Origin: Metabacillus arenae
GTDB lineage: Bacteria; Bacillota; Bacilli; Bacillales; Bacillaceae
Direction: 5' to 3'
Assembly (NCBI RefSeq): GCF_014773385.1
Contig: NZ_JACXAI010000013.1
Coordinates: 1-50,222 of the forward strand
Length of the DNA stretch: 50,222 nucleotides
Shown piece after piece: positions 34,681 through 44,056 of this stretch. The position numbers were made by a program, and so were the translations under genes. The notes under the pieces were generated by a model, which searched no databases, was not told the origin of the DNA, and worked only from the letters and a program-made list of their open reading frames with translations. The stretch's first letter is position 1; each line of letters begins with the position of its first letter.

Positions 34681-34899
34681 ATGCCGGCATTTGTAGGACC
34701 AATTAAAATTGAAAATTCAGGAAATGGCGGGGTTAGTTTTGGCGATGCTTTTGCCATATCCCCGAAGGTTTCAGAAAAATTAAGCTGTGGATCTGGATTC
34801 GGATCTACCGGTGATTTTAACAAGATACACAATAAAAGGAATGCTACAAACTTATATGATCAAACACTTATTGATCAGCCTGATCTTTTTAATAGTTAA
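34681..34899 (+). CDS. yueG: GerPA/GerPF-type spore germination protein (YueG)
   Basis: This 72-residue protein has the GerPA/GerPF pattern: MPAFVGPIKIENSGNGGVSFGDAFAISPK, then a KLSCGSGFGSTGDF segment and an Asn/Leu-rich tail. GerP proteins help germinants pass the spore coat in Bacillus. YueG is the matching stand-alone paralogue at this place in B. subtilis. AAAGGATGG lies about 5 nt before the ATG. Expression is presumably in the mother cell late in sporulation; no promoter was identified. A short GAGTC/GGCTC hairpin with a T-run follows (34905-34932). Confidence 0.85.
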   Translation: MPAFVGPIKIENSGNGGVSFGDAFAISPKVSEKLSCGSGFGSTGDFNKIHNKRNATNLYDQTLIDQPDLFNS

Positions 34900-34985
34900 T
34901 GAAGGAGTCTTTTAAAGCAGGCTCTTTTTTTATGGGTTCAGAAAATTTAAGTTAATGAAAGTTTAACGTGTTAAAAAGAACTGTT

Positions 34986-35143
34986 GTTGTCCAGCGCAGG
35001 TGGACAGAACGTCCTAGTGCCGGCAGGCATATGGCCGTGACGCCTATGCCGGCCAGGCGCCTACGACTCATAGGTCTAAGGGCCAATCCAAGCCGGCTCG
35101 CACGAGTGCTTGCCCTAGGTTGGACAAGGCGCTTGCGCTTTTC
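34986..35143 (+). repeat. Dispersed intergenic repeat family R, copy 3
   Basis: The longest copy: TGTCCAGCGCAGGTGGACA, a perfect GGCATA/TATGCC hairpin region (about 35026-35054), GGCGCCTACGACTCATAGG, GGGCCAATCCAAGCCGG, then GAGTGCTTGCCCTAGGTTGG and GGCGCTTGCGCTTTTC. It fills most of the gap between yueG and the Rieske oxidoreductase. Confidence 0.75.
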
Positions 35144-35229
35144 TTAATGGAAATTCCTCATCGTGTTTTATACATGAAACTCTGCTGCTTTGGAAAAATT
35201 ATGTATAACTCATAGAAGGAGGGCCTGAA

Positions 35230-36759
35230 ATGTCAGAAAAAGATGCAATACTTTCAAAGCTTCCACAAGTTCCTGAGCCGTATTGGAGAGATTCGGAGAT
35301 GATGTCATTTCCTGAGCTGTCAGAGGATTTAACGACAGATGTGGTGATTGTGGGCGGGGGTATCACGGGTATCACCACTGCTTATTTACTTGTAAAACAG
35401 GGCTTTAAAGTAGTCCTGCTTGAGGCGGATCAATTAATAAATGGTACCACAGGCCATACTACAGCTAAAATTACGACCCAGCATGATTTAATTTATGATG
35501 AATTTATACAGCATCTTGGAGTTGAGAAAACTAAGCAATATTTTCAAGCAAATCAGCATGCGGCAGACTTTATAAAACAGCTTGTAAAGGATGAAAACAT
35601 TGAATGTGATTTAAGCAGCCAAGATGCTTATATTTACACAAATTCAAAACAGGAAATAGATAAGCTTGTTAAAGAATATCAAGCTTATGAAAAACTTGAG
35701 ATGGGAGGGGAATACGTAGATCACATTCCTTTAGATATTAACGTAAAAGGTGCTATCGTGTTACGGAATCAAGCTCAATTTCACCCTGTCAAATATTTAA
35801 GGAAGCTTGTTCAATCCATTATAGAAAACGGTGGACGGATTTTTGAAAAAACTGCAGCTGTCAATTTAGATTTTGGAAAGGAGCCTGTAGTGAAAACAAG
35901 AGATGGTTATACGGTTAAAGGAAAATATGTTGCATCATGTACCCATTTTCCTTTCCATGACAATGGCTTTTATTTTAGCAGAATGTATGCAGATAGATCT
36001 TATGTCCTAGCGGTAAAAACAGAAAAAGAGTATCCGGGAGGTATGTATTTAAGTGCCGAGGATCCAAAAAGATCATTACGATATGCCGAAACGGATGGGG
36101 ATCGGTACATCATTATCGGCGGGGAAAGCCATAAAACTGGACAAGATAAAGATACGCTTAAACACTATCTGGCTCTTGCTGAGTTTGGAGAAAAGACCTT
36201 TGGAATTAATGAATTTAAATACAGGTGGTCAACTCAAGACCTAACTACCTTAGATAAAGTTCCTTATATTGGTCACATTACATCAGGCAAGCAAAATGTT
36301 TTTGTGGCAACTGGTTATCGAAAATGGGGAATGACAAATGGAACAGCTGCAGCACATCTTATTAAAGACTTAATTGTGAATGGCTCATCTCCATATGAGG
36401 AAGTTTTTTCGCCAACCCGTTTTCAGGCAGACCCAAGCGTGAAGCATTTTCTTACTCAAAACGCAAACGTGGCAAAGAATTTGATTGAAGGGAAACTGGA
36501 GTATGTGGCGAATAGACCAGAAAAACTAGAAAAGGATGAAGGAGCCGTTGTATCATTTTGCGGTAAACGGGCAGGTGCATATAAAGATAAGGACGGCCAA
36601 TTACATATCGTCGATACAACTTGTACCCATATGGGCTGTGAGGTTGAATGGAACAACGGAGATCGGACATGGGACTGTCCATGCCATGGCTCAAGATTTT
36701 CATATGATGGAGAAGTCATTGAGGGGCCAGCAAAGAAGCCTTTAAAAAAATTAGAATAA
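35230..36759 (+). CDS. FAD-dependent oxidoreductase with C-terminal Rieske [2Fe-2S] domain (YhfW-like)
   Basis: This 509-residue protein joins a DAO-type flavoprotein (residues 1-400; FAD motif VVIVGGGITGITTAYLL at about 39-55, NGTTGHTTAKIT following) to a Rieske domain. The cluster ligands are C465-T-H467 and C483-P-C485-H486-G-S. Electrons likely pass between flavin and cluster, but the substrate is unknown. The architecture matches B. subtilis YhfW. GAAGGAGGG lies 8 nt before the ATG. It has no signal peptide. The 3' hairpin at 36766-36800 may serve both this gene and the convergent monooxygenase. Confidence 0.9.
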   Translation: MSEKDAILSKLPQVPEPYWRDSEMMSFPELSEDLTTDVVIVGGGITGITTAYLLVKQGFKVVLLEADQLINGTTGHTTAKITTQHDLIYDEFIQHLGVEKTKQYFQANQHAADFIKQLVKDENIECDLSSQDAYIYTNSKQEIDKLVKEYQAYEKLEMGGEYVDHIPLDINVKGAIVLRNQAQFHPVKYLRKLVQSIIENGGRIFEKTAAVNLDFGKEPVVKTRDGYTVKGKYVASCTHFPFHDNGFYFSRMYADRSYVLAVKTEKEYPGGMYLSAEDPKRSLRYAETDGDRYIIIGGESHKTGQDKDTLKHYLALAEFGEKTFGINEFKYRWSTQDLTTLDKVPYIGHITSGKQNVFVATGYRKWGMTNGTAAAHLIKDLIVNGSSPYEEVFSPTRFQADPSVKHFLTQNANVAKNLIEGKLEYVANRPEKLEKDEGAVVSFCGKRAGAYKDKDGQLHIVDTTCTHMGCEVEWNNGDRTWDCPCHGSRFSYDGEVIEGPAKKPLKKLE

Positions 36760-36765
36760 AATAGA

Positions 36766-36800
36766 AGGGGTTAACTCGAGTTCAAGAGTTACCCCTATTT
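36766..36800. terminator. Hairpin between convergent genes
   Basis: AGGGGTTAACTC pairs with GAGTTACCCCT (one bulge). Tails are moderately T-rich on both strands, so it may serve both directions. Confidence 0.55.
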
Positions 36801-36850
36801 CATAAATAAACAGAATAAGACTCTCACGGGTGATTACATGCAAGAGAACA

Positions 36851-38305
36851 TTATAATAATGATTCATCAATATCTAAAAAATTTTTAACATGATTAACAA
36901 ATTCCTGCCTAGGATACCCGTTATATAAGTTTGCCGCTAAACGAGCTGGATCCCCGAAGAAAAAGCGTTCATATTGCGTTTGCCTTGATCCGAATGCATT
37001 CATTGTCAGTTCCCATGCAAGCCTGAAAATCTTAGTTTTCGACTTTGCATCGATCGAGCTCCCTTTTAAATAGTGTTCAAGTTCACTCTGGATGGGGGAT
37101 GAGAATTCTTTTTCAGTAGGCAATGTCATGTAACCGCCAGCTCCAATTAATTGTAAAATCTCGATACACCTAGGATAAAGCTTCGGGAACAAATTGGCTG
37201 CAACATAAAGAGAATTGTCATTTGGACGCATGGTTCCCCATTTATCCAGGTCTGCCTCAGCTTCGGCTCTGCATAACAACCCTTTTAAAGATTCTAATCC
37301 AATAATAATTTCGCTGACTTTCTCTTGAATATGATGATATTCAGATATGGATAAAGTATTAATTAAAAGCTGTGCAAGCCCTAATACGAATTCTACCTTG
37401 ACAATCTGTCTGCTTATAACTTGGTGCAGAGCTTGTGCATTAAACCCGCTTTGCTGAAAAAGCTTGTGGGCAATATCCTGACGGTGATAAAAGAAGACTC
37501 GATTCCAAGGGACGAGTACTTGATCGAAAATTAAAATTGTATCAATTTCATCGAATCTTGAAGACAACGGATAATCAAATTCAGAATCATCATTTACAAA
37601 AGATTCTCGGCATACAAATTTTAAACCTTGAGTGTTACTTGGAATACTAAAAGCAAAAGCATAGTCTTCGTCGGTAATTTTACCTCCTGAAGGGAAGACA
37701 AGGACCTCATCAGTCAAACCACCTTGAGTGGCTAAAAGTCTAGCCCCTTTTATTATAATTCCTTCCGACGTTTTCTTTATTATTTTTGCAGCAATTGGCT
37801 GTAAGGAGGATTCTAAATAATAAGAGGAACGATTGACCTGAGGATTAATAAAGCTGTGAGTGAAAGATAAATCTTGTTCTCTGGCAATTTCGTAAACATT
37901 GACTAAATTATGGACAAACTCCTCGTCTTGCTCTTTTAAAATTGGTGACGCAGCAGCAAGACTCATAATAACTGTGTTCATATAATCCGGGGTTCTGCCC
38001 AGCATACCAGCGGACTTTTTCGCCCATTCCGTAATCATGAACCTTCTTTTCACTAAGTCCTCTTTTGTTTTAGGCTCCAAAAACGAAAGACCTACTGGTT
38101 GATTGGTTAGGGGCGAATGGTACGTCATTTTGCTGAGCATGTCGGGACGTACTTGGTGATCATAGAGCACAGATCTTGATTTAATAACTCCTTTAAAGGC
38201 AGGGTGTGCAGAGATTTGTTCATTAAGTCTTTTTCCGTTAATCCAAACATTTGCCTTCAATTTGTTAATCCGTTCAACATATTGTTGTCCTGATATGACA
38301 GGCAT
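36851..38305 (-). CDS. HpaB-family FADH2-dependent monooxygenase (4-hydroxyphenylacetate 3-hydroxylase type, YoaI-like)
   Basis: This 484-residue protein matches the large component of two-component flavin monooxygenases. The start PVISGQQYVERINKLKANVWINGKRL, the RSYLEDHQ-like YDHQVRPDML, GLSFLEPKTKEDLVKRR, LVPWNRVFFYHR and the C-terminal GSRQTQYERFFFGDP are typical. Such enzymes hydroxylate phenols using FADH2 from a separate reductase; no HpaC gene is nearby. I start at ATG 38305 (8 nt after GGGAG), giving the length of B. subtilis YoaI. The frame continues to 38392 without a ribosome site. Confidence 0.88.
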   Translation of the reverse strand: MPVISGQQYVERINKLKANVWINGKRLNEQISAHPAFKGVIKSRSVLYDHQVRPDMLSKMTYHSPLTNQPVGLSFLEPKTKEDLVKRRFMITEWAKKSAGMLGRTPDYMNTVIMSLAAASPILKEQDEEFVHNLVNVYEIAREQDLSFTHSFINPQVNRSSYYLESSLQPIAAKIIKKTSEGIIIKGARLLATQGGLTDEVLVFPSGGKITDEDYAFAFSIPSNTQGLKFVCRESFVNDDSEFDYPLSSRFDEIDTILIFDQVLVPWNRVFFYHRQDIAHKLFQQSGFNAQALHQVISRQIVKVEFVLGLAQLLINTLSISEYHHIQEKVSEIIIGLESLKGLLCRAEAEADLDKWGTMRPNDNSLYVAANLFPKLYPRCIEILQLIGAGGYMTLPTEKEFSSPIQSELEHYLKGSSIDAKSKTKIFRLAWELTMNAFGSRQTQYERFFFGDPARLAANLYNGYPRQEFVNHVKNFLDIDESLL

Positions 38306-38590
38306 TCTTTTCACTCCCTGGGCATCCGATACGCATGTAACACTATATGCCGAATGATCATAACTGGTGAGAGCTATTACACCTTTTGACAAGAATGATT
38401 ATCCATTGTAATAAAAACAAGAAAAGTTTTTAAAGGTGTGCAGACTGCAGAGGTAGAATGTTTAATATAATAGATTTTAAATAATGATGATTTTGAAGAA
38501 AGTAATAATGAAAGCGTTTCCATAAGAAGAAGTCTAACATAAGGATATTCTGGGCAAAATAGATCGTATACTTAAGAGGGAGGGCTTGAT

Positions 38591-38710
38591 ATGATAGAAG
38601 GACATTTTATTAAAGGGATGTTTTGGGCAACCTTATTAAGTGTACCCCTATGGATTTCTTTTTTTGGCTGGATAAAACTCATACATCAGTTCCTCAAAGT
38701 AATGATCTAA
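38591..38710 (+). CDS. Small single-pass membrane protein, 39 residues
   Basis: ATG 38591 lies 7 nt after GGGAGGG. The peptide has one membrane helix (MFWATLLSVPLWISFFGWI) and a short basic end (KLIHQFLKVMI). I know no family name. It precedes yueI by 130 bp in the same direction. The strong ribosome site makes translation likely. Confidence 0.55.
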   Translation: MIEGHFIKGMFWATLLSVPLWISFFGWIKLIHQFLKVMI

Positions 38711-38840
38711 AAATGGAATGAACTGCTAAAAAAGTTTTAAATCCAGTCAGCGCCTGTAGATGTACATGTTTTGAATGAAAACATTGACTCCTTTATAATA
38801 TATGTGACAGACGGATATAGGACTAAAGGGGGCATACAAG

Positions 38841-39206
38841 TTGTCTGGCGAAAATATAGATGATTATTTGAATCAAGGGATTTATGGGAAAAAACGACTG
38901 AATCCAGAAGAACAGGACCGTTTTTTAGGTACTTTTAGAGAAAGAGTGTCCATTGCACTTACAATGGGACAGGTTAGACAAAAAATAGTTATAAAAGAAG
39001 TAAAAGATAAACTAAGCACCACTCCTAATGCTAAATTATTACTAAATGGGAAAGTGGATTATGGCAGCCTCTCAAAATATGTGAAATTGGCAAATGGCAC
39101 GCAAATACCTTTTTCGATTGTAAATAATCTTGAAAGGGAAACAGATATCGGGTTAGTAGTGGCATCAAACCATGCCATTGATGTAGAAGATATTTTTATT
39201 AATTGA
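38841..39206 (+). CDS. yueI: DUF1694 family protein (YueI)
   Basis: This 121-residue cytoplasmic protein has the YueI/DUF1694 landmarks: DDYLNQGIYGKKRLNPEEQDRFLGTFRERV at the start, TPNAKLLLNGKVDYGSLSKYVKLA in the middle and ETDIGLVVASNHAIDVEDI near the end. The family is small, alpha/beta and of unknown function. TTG 38841 follows AAAGGGGG at about 8 nt. It stands directly before pncA, as in B. subtilis. Confidence 0.87.
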   Translation: MSGENIDDYLNQGIYGKKRLNPEEQDRFLGTFRERVSIALTMGQVRQKIVIKEVKDKLSTTPNAKLLLNGKVDYGSLSKYVKLANGTQIPFSIVNNLERETDIGLVVASNHAIDVEDIFIN

Positions 39207-39432
39207 GACAATCATCATAATTTTAATTTATAAAGCTGTTCTCTAAAAGAAGGTTGCCATTGGTTTCTAGAAACCTTTTAATCGGCGAGTCACGGATTGT
39301 AACAAGTATCACTTAAGTTTAGTAAAACAGGCTATTTTAATGAGGAAGAGGGTTTTCATTGCCTTTTCCTTTTTTTGTTGTAACATAAAAGAAAGAATAT
39401 TTACTATAGTTCGTTTAAAGGGGGGTGTAAAG

Positions 39433-39981
39433 GTGAATAAAGCTTTGATAAACATTGATTACACAAACGATTTTGTCGCTGATGATGGAAGGCTGACATG
39501 TGGACTTCCTGCACAGGAAATTGAAAAGGAAATCGTTAAATTGACGAAGGAATTTTTAGAAAAAAAGTGTTTTGTTGTGCTGGCGATTGACCTTCATGAT
39601 CAACAAGACCCTTTTCATCCTGAAAAAGAGCTGTTTCCTCCCCATAACCTTCAAGGGACTAAAGGCAGAGAGTTATACGGAGAATTATCAGACATCTGGA
39701 AAAATAACCAGGACCAAGAGCATCTTTATTTTATGGATAAAACACGTTATTCTGCTTTTGCTGGCACTGATCTTGAACTTAAGCTAAGAGAGAGGGGAAT
39801 AACGGAAGTCCACTTAGTTGGTGTATGCACAGATATTTGTGTTCTTCACACAGCTGTTGATGCTTATAATAAAGGGTTTCAAATAGTTGTCCATCAAAAG
39901 GCGGTTGCGAGCTTCAACCAAATCGGCCATGATTGGAGCTTACAGCACTTTAAATCAAGCTTGGGAGCTAGAGTAGTTTAA
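39433..39981 (+). CDS. pncA: Nicotinamidase (isochorismatase-fold, YueJ)
   Basis: This 182-residue enzyme hydrolyses nicotinamide to nicotinate and ammonia in NAD salvage. The catalytic triad is visible: Asp9 (NIDYTNDF), Lys103 (MDKTRYSAF) and Cys136 (GVCTDICVLH). Metal ligands fit AIDLHDQQDPFHP (Asp53, His55, His62). It nearly matches B. subtilis YueJ in length and motif order. GTG 39433 lies 5-6 nt after AAAGGGGGTG; a longer frame to 39340 is not supported. The next gene, pncB, uses its product, and a 164-bp gap separates them. Confidence 0.94.
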   Translation: MNKALINIDYTNDFVADDGRLTCGLPAQEIEKEIVKLTKEFLEKKCFVVLAIDLHDQQDPFHPEKELFPPHNLQGTKGRELYGELSDIWKNNQDQEHLYFMDKTRYSAFAGTDLELKLRERGITEVHLVGVCTDICVLHTAVDAYNKGFQIVVHQKAVASFNQIGHDWSLQHFKSSLGARVV

Positions 39982-40145
39982 ACATTGATATTGTTGCCTT
40001 CCTAAATAAGTCTAACAGCTCACAATAAAGCCAAACCTATTGGGTGAGATGTGAGACTAGAAGCAACCAGCGATCAACGATAGCCATTTAAGCGGTCAAA
40101 GGCAACCTGCAGCAGATTTTATAGAGAATCCAGAGGTGACATAAA

Positions 40146-41612
40146 TTGAAGACATTAGATGACAGCTTGGCATTACATACAGATCTTTATCAAATTAATA
40201 TGGTGAAAACGTATTGGCAGGATGGAATTGATCAAAAAAAAGCAATATTTGAAGTGTTTTTTCGAAATCTGCCATTTGATAATGGTTACGGAGTTTTTGC
40301 CGGACTTGAACGAGTTATTTCCTTTTTAGAGAATTTTCATTTTTCAGAAACGGATTTAACCTACTTACAGGAAGAAGTCGGCTATGAACAGGAGTTTATT
40401 GAGTACTTAAGAACGATTCGATTTACAGGCTCCCTCAGGTCCATGGTAGAAGGAGAACTCGTTTTCGGTAACGAACCAATCATGAGGGTGGAGGCCCCGC
40501 TCGCAGAGGCACAGCTTATAGAAACTGCTCTTTTAAATATTATTAATTATCAAACATTAATTGCAACAAAAGCTTCCCGCATTAAGCAAATAGTTGGGGA
40601 AGAGCTGGCACTTGAATTTGGTTCAAGGAGGGCGCATGAGCTTGATGCAGCTGTTTGGGGAACAAGAGCAGCCTATATTGGCGGGTTTGACGGTACAAGT
40701 AATGTCCGTGCAGGAAAGCTGTTCGGAATTCCGGTTGTGGGGACACATGCTCATGCAATGGTACAAGCATACCGCGATGACTATATTGCGTTTAAAAAGT
40801 ATGCGGAAACACATCAAAACTGTGTTTTCCTTGTGGATACATATGATACATTAAATTCTGGAGTTCCAAATGCCATAAAAGTAGCAAAGGAATTCGGAAA
40901 TAAAATTAATTTCGCTGGAATCAGGCTTGACAGCGGAGATTTAGCTTATCTTTCAAAGAAGGCACGCGAAATGCTTGATGATGCAGGGTTTCAAAAAACG
41001 AAAATTATCGCTTCAAGTGATCTTGATGAATACACCATTATGAACCTGAAGGCTCAAGGGGCGATAATTGATACATGGGGAGTAGGCACTAAGCTAATAA
41101 CAGCCTTTGATCAGCCTGCATTAGGAGCGGTCTATAAGCTTGTCTCTATTGAAAACGATAAAGAACAAATGGTAGACACAATCAAAATTTCTTCAAATCC
41201 TGCAAAAGTAACAACACCAGGGATGAAAAAGCTTTACCGGATTATCAATCGGTCAAACGGATATTCAGAGGGAGATTATATTGCACTTGACCATGAAAAT
41301 CCTCAAGAAGAAGAAAGACTAAAAATGTTTCATCCGGTTCACACATATATAAGCAAATTTGTAACCAATTTTGAAGCAAAAGATCTTCATCAAGATATTA
41401 TTGTTGATGGTAAAGTAGTTTATCATACTCCAGAGATTTCTGATATTCAGAAATATGCTAAAGAAAATATGAATCTTTTATGGGAAGAATACAAACGGTC
41501 ATTAAATCCTGAAGAATATCCCGTTGATCTGAGCGAAGCTTGCTGGAAAAATAAGATGGACCATATAGAAAATGTTAAACAAAAAGTAAAACAAAAACTT
41601 GAACGAGGATGA
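40146..41612 (+). CDS. pncB: Nicotinate phosphoribosyltransferase
   Basis: This 488-residue enzyme makes nicotinate mononucleotide from nicotinate, PRPP and ATP. Family motifs are present: ALHTDLYQINMVKTYW at the start, EFGSRRAHELDAAVWGTRAAYIGGFDGTSNV, GTHAHAMVQAY, DTYDTLNSGVPNAI and IRLDSGDLAYLSKKAR. The C-terminal part (KNKMDHIENVKQK) fits the longer Firmicute type. TTG 40146 follows AGAGGTGAC at 6 nt. With pncA it forms the two-step salvage of nicotinamide. Matches B. subtilis yueK. Confidence 0.95.
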   Translation: MKTLDDSLALHTDLYQINMVKTYWQDGIDQKKAIFEVFFRNLPFDNGYGVFAGLERVISFLENFHFSETDLTYLQEEVGYEQEFIEYLRTIRFTGSLRSMVEGELVFGNEPIMRVEAPLAEAQLIETALLNIINYQTLIATKASRIKQIVGEELALEFGSRRAHELDAAVWGTRAAYIGGFDGTSNVRAGKLFGIPVVGTHAHAMVQAYRDDYIAFKKYAETHQNCVFLVDTYDTLNSGVPNAIKVAKEFGNKINFAGIRLDSGDLAYLSKKAREMLDDAGFQKTKIIASSDLDEYTIMNLKAQGAIIDTWGVGTKLITAFDQPALGAVYKLVSIENDKEQMVDTIKISSNPAKVTTPGMKKLYRIINRSNGYSEGDYIALDHENPQEEERLKMFHPVHTYISKFVTNFEAKDLHQDIIVDGKVVYHTPEISDIQKYAKENMNLLWEEYKRSLNPEEYPVDLSEACWKNKMDHIENVKQKVKQKLERG

Positions 41613-41657
41613 ATTTGTGTAAAAAATGCCCTTTCATTAAGGAGGAGCTGAGCTGGA

Positions 41658-42413
41658 TTGAATCAAACTTTTCAAAAGTTAATAAAAGATGCAGAAAAAA
41701 CCCCTTTTAATGGGTGGGATTTCACTTATTTATCAGAAACAGGAAGAATGGCAAGTGAACCGCTGAATTGGTGCTATACCACCCTTTTACTCCCTTATTT
41801 AATAGAGTCGAAATGTGTATTGGATATGGGGACAGGCGGAGGAGAGTATTTGTCATTGCTAGCACCCTTTCATGGAAGAATGTTTGCAACTGAAGGATAT
41901 GAACCGAATGTTTCAATTGCCAGAAATACGTTAGAACCATTAGGAGTTACGGTTAAAGAAATTCAATCTGATGACAACCTGCCATTTATGAATAACCAAT
42001 TTGATTTGATAATGAATAAACATGAATCATTTGAACCAAAAGAAATCGATCGTATCTTGATTCCAGGTGGAGTCTTTGTTACCCAACAAGTCGGCGGAAA
42101 GGACCTTGGCGGTTTGAATTCTCGCTTAGGTGCAGAAACAGGGAATGAATTTGCTCACTGGAGCTTGAAGTTTGCAAGAGAACAGCTTACCTCAAACGGA
42201 TTTATTATTTTGAAAGAAGAAGAACAATTTTATAAAACAAGATTTTATGATATTGGAGCAATTATTTATTATTTAAAGGCAATTCCATGGCAAATCCCTG
42301 GCTTTCAATCAGAAAAATATGCGGAGCCGCTAGCTGAAATTAACAAAGAAATCGAGCACAAAGGCTATTGTGATTTTCACTCTCATCGTTTTTTGCTTAT
42401 AGCTTCCAAATAA
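41658..42413 (+). CDS. Class I SAM-dependent methyltransferase, substrate unknown
   Basis: This 251-residue protein has motif I VLDMGTGGGEYLSLL (54-68), an acidic end of strand 2 (FATEGYEPN), motif IV-like FDLIMNKHESFEPKEIDRIL and GGVFVTQQVGG. These define the Rossmann-type methyltransferase core. The GWDFTYLSETGRM start is seen in Bacillus proteins annotated only as methyltransferases. TTG 41658 lies 10 nt after GGAGGAG. It sits 45 bp after pncB and 21 bp before the reductase, suggesting an operon. Confidence 0.83.
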   Translation: MNQTFQKLIKDAEKTPFNGWDFTYLSETGRMASEPLNWCYTTLLLPYLIESKCVLDMGTGGGEYLSLLAPFHGRMFATEGYEPNVSIARNTLEPLGVTVKEIQSDDNLPFMNNQFDLIMNKHESFEPKEIDRILIPGGVFVTQQVGGKDLGGLNSRLGAETGNEFAHWSLKFAREQLTSNGFIILKEEEQFYKTRFYDIGAIIYYLKAIPWQIPGFQSEKYAEPLAEINKEIEHKGYCDFHSHRFLLIASK

Positions 42414-42434
42414 TAATCTAATGGAGTGTTTTAG

Positions 42435-43337
42435 ATGGAAAGAATTCAAGTAGCGCACGATCTAAGCTTTTCAAGAATTATTCATGGTTTATGGAGACTT
42501 GCGGATTGGAACTATTCAAGTGAAGGAACATTGTCCTTAATTGAACAATGTATGGACCAAGGAATTACAACCTTTGATCATGCAGATATTTATGGGGGAT
42601 ATACATGTGAGGCTTTGTTTGGCCAAGCTCTGGCATTGAAGCCAAGTTTACGCGAGAAGATGGAAATTGTAACAAAATGCGGGATTAAATTAGTTACGGA
42701 GAATCGCCCAGAACACAAAGTGAAACATTATGACACAAGCAAGGAGCACATTATTCGTTCAGTGGAACAATCATTAAAGAATTTCCAAACGGATTACATA
42801 GATGTGCTTTTAATTCATCGCCCTGATCCTTTTATGGATTCTCAAGAGACAGCAGAAGCTTTTCAGGAATTAAAAAAGAGTGGTAAAGTAAGGCATTTTG
42901 GTGTCTCTAATTTTAAACGGTCACAGCTTAATTTGCTCCAATCATTTTTAGAATTTGATCTAGTTACGAATCAAATTGAGCTGTCGCCATACGAGTTAGA
43001 AAATTTTGAAGATGGCACATTAGACCTTTGCCAAGAAATTCGGTTAGCACCAATGGCATGGTCACCGCTTGCAGGCGGGAAAATTTTCTCTGCTCAAGAT
43101 GAAAAGGCAGCCAGGCTTCGTATGAAATTAACCGAGCTTAAAAATGAGTTGAATGCTGCCGGAATCGATGAAGTAATTTATGGATGGCTTCTTGCACATC
43201 CTGCGAGAATAATGCCGATTGTTGGAAGCGGAAAAATAGACCGCATTCAATCAGCAGTTTCTTCTCAAAAAATCAAATTAACCAGGCAGCAGTGGTTTGA
43301 TGTCCTATCTGCTTCAATGGGGTATGAGGTTCCTTAG
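42435..43337 (+). CDS. Aldo/keto reductase (YdhF-like)
   Basis: This 300-residue NADPH-dependent carbonyl reductase has the AKR tetrad: Asp48 (TTFDHADIYGGY), Tyr53, Lys81 (VTKCGIK) and His128 (LLIHRPDP). C-terminal cofactor contacts appear in HPARIMPIVGSGKIDRIQSA. It resembles the YdhF group of Gram-positive and enteric AKRs; the natural carbonyl substrate is unknown. A GGAG site lies about 10 nt before the ATG. It ends the pncB-methyltransferase-AKR run, and its terminator overlaps the 3' end of the convergent TerC gene. Confidence 0.9.
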   Translation: MERIQVAHDLSFSRIIHGLWRLADWNYSSEGTLSLIEQCMDQGITTFDHADIYGGYTCEALFGQALALKPSLREKMEIVTKCGIKLVTENRPEHKVKHYDTSKEHIIRSVEQSLKNFQTDYIDVLLIHRPDPFMDSQETAEAFQELKKSGKVRHFGVSNFKRSQLNLLQSFLEFDLVTNQIELSPYELENFEDGTLDLCQEIRLAPMAWSPLAGGKIFSAQDEKAARLRMKLTELKNELNAAGIDEVIYGWLLAHPARIMPIVGSGKIDRIQSAVSSQKIKLTRQQWFDVLSASMGYEVP

Positions 43338-43353
43338 ATAAAATAATAATGAA

Positions 43354-43392
43354 AGCCAGATTCTAGATGCTAGAATTCTGGCTCTTTTTTTT
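43354..43392 (+). terminator. Terminator of the aldo/keto reductase gene
   Basis: AGCCAGATTCTAG pairs with CTAGAATTCTGGCT around a short loop, then eight T residues. It contains the last codons and stop of the convergent TerC gene. Confidence 0.85.
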
Positions 43393-44056
43393 GAATACTT
43401 TTTCGCGATTTCTTTCTCGTATAACCCAAGATGATAACCAAAATGATAATTAACATCTCAAAGCCATATTTCAACCAATCTTCTTGAAAAAACTTAGCTA
43501 TAAATGGTTCCTTTACAATCATTTTTGAAGCTGTCCAAGCTAATACAGCAGAACCTATATAAATGATAATTGGAAAACGGTCGATGAATTTTAAAATAAT
43601 GGTACTGCCCCATACAACAATTGGAATTGAGATCAATAACCCTAAAATAACTAGAAGGAAGCTTCCATGTGCTGCCCCGGCAACAGCCAAAACATTATCA
43701 AGCCCCATAACTGCATCAGCGATAATGATCGTCCTTACAGCAGCCCAAAAATTTTCACCTGCTGCAACATCATGATTTTTCTCTTCGACTAATAACCGAT
43801 AGGCTATCCAAACGAGAATGATCCCCCCAATGACTAAAAGCCCTGGTATTTCCAAAAGGTAAACGACCAAAAAGGTGGCAATAGCCCGAATGAGTACAGC
43901 CCCAAAGGTCCCCCAAATGATTACTTTCTTTCTTTGCTGAGGAGGTAAATTTCTTGCAGCAAGACCAATAACAATTGCGTTGTCTCCAGCCAATACTAGA
44001 TCAATGACTACAATTGACAATAAGGCTGTGAAAAAATCAACAGACCATATCTCCAT
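43370..44056 (-). CDS. TerC-family integral membrane protein
   Basis: This 228-residue protein has seven predicted helices. TerC signatures with membrane acids are IDLVLAGDNAIVIGLAARNLP near the N-terminus and IIADAVMGLDNVLAVAGAAHG in the middle. B. subtilis relatives YceF, YkoY and YjbE have been tied to Mn2+ export and metalation of secreted enzymes. I see no yybP-ykoY manganese riboswitch upstream. GGGGG precedes the ATG. Its 3' end overlaps the opposite gene's terminator. Confidence 0.88.
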   Translation of the reverse strand: MEIWSVDFFTALLSIVVIDLVLAGDNAIVIGLAARNLPPQQRKKVIIWGTFGAVLIRAIATFLVVYLLEIPGLLVIGGIILVWIAYRLLVEEKNHDVAAGENFWAAVRTIIIADAVMGLDNVLAVAGAAHGSFLLVILGLLISIPIVVWGSTIILKFIDRFPIIIYIGSAVLAWTASKMIVKEPFIAKFFQEDWLKYGFEMLIIILVIILGYTRKKSRKSIQKKEPEF

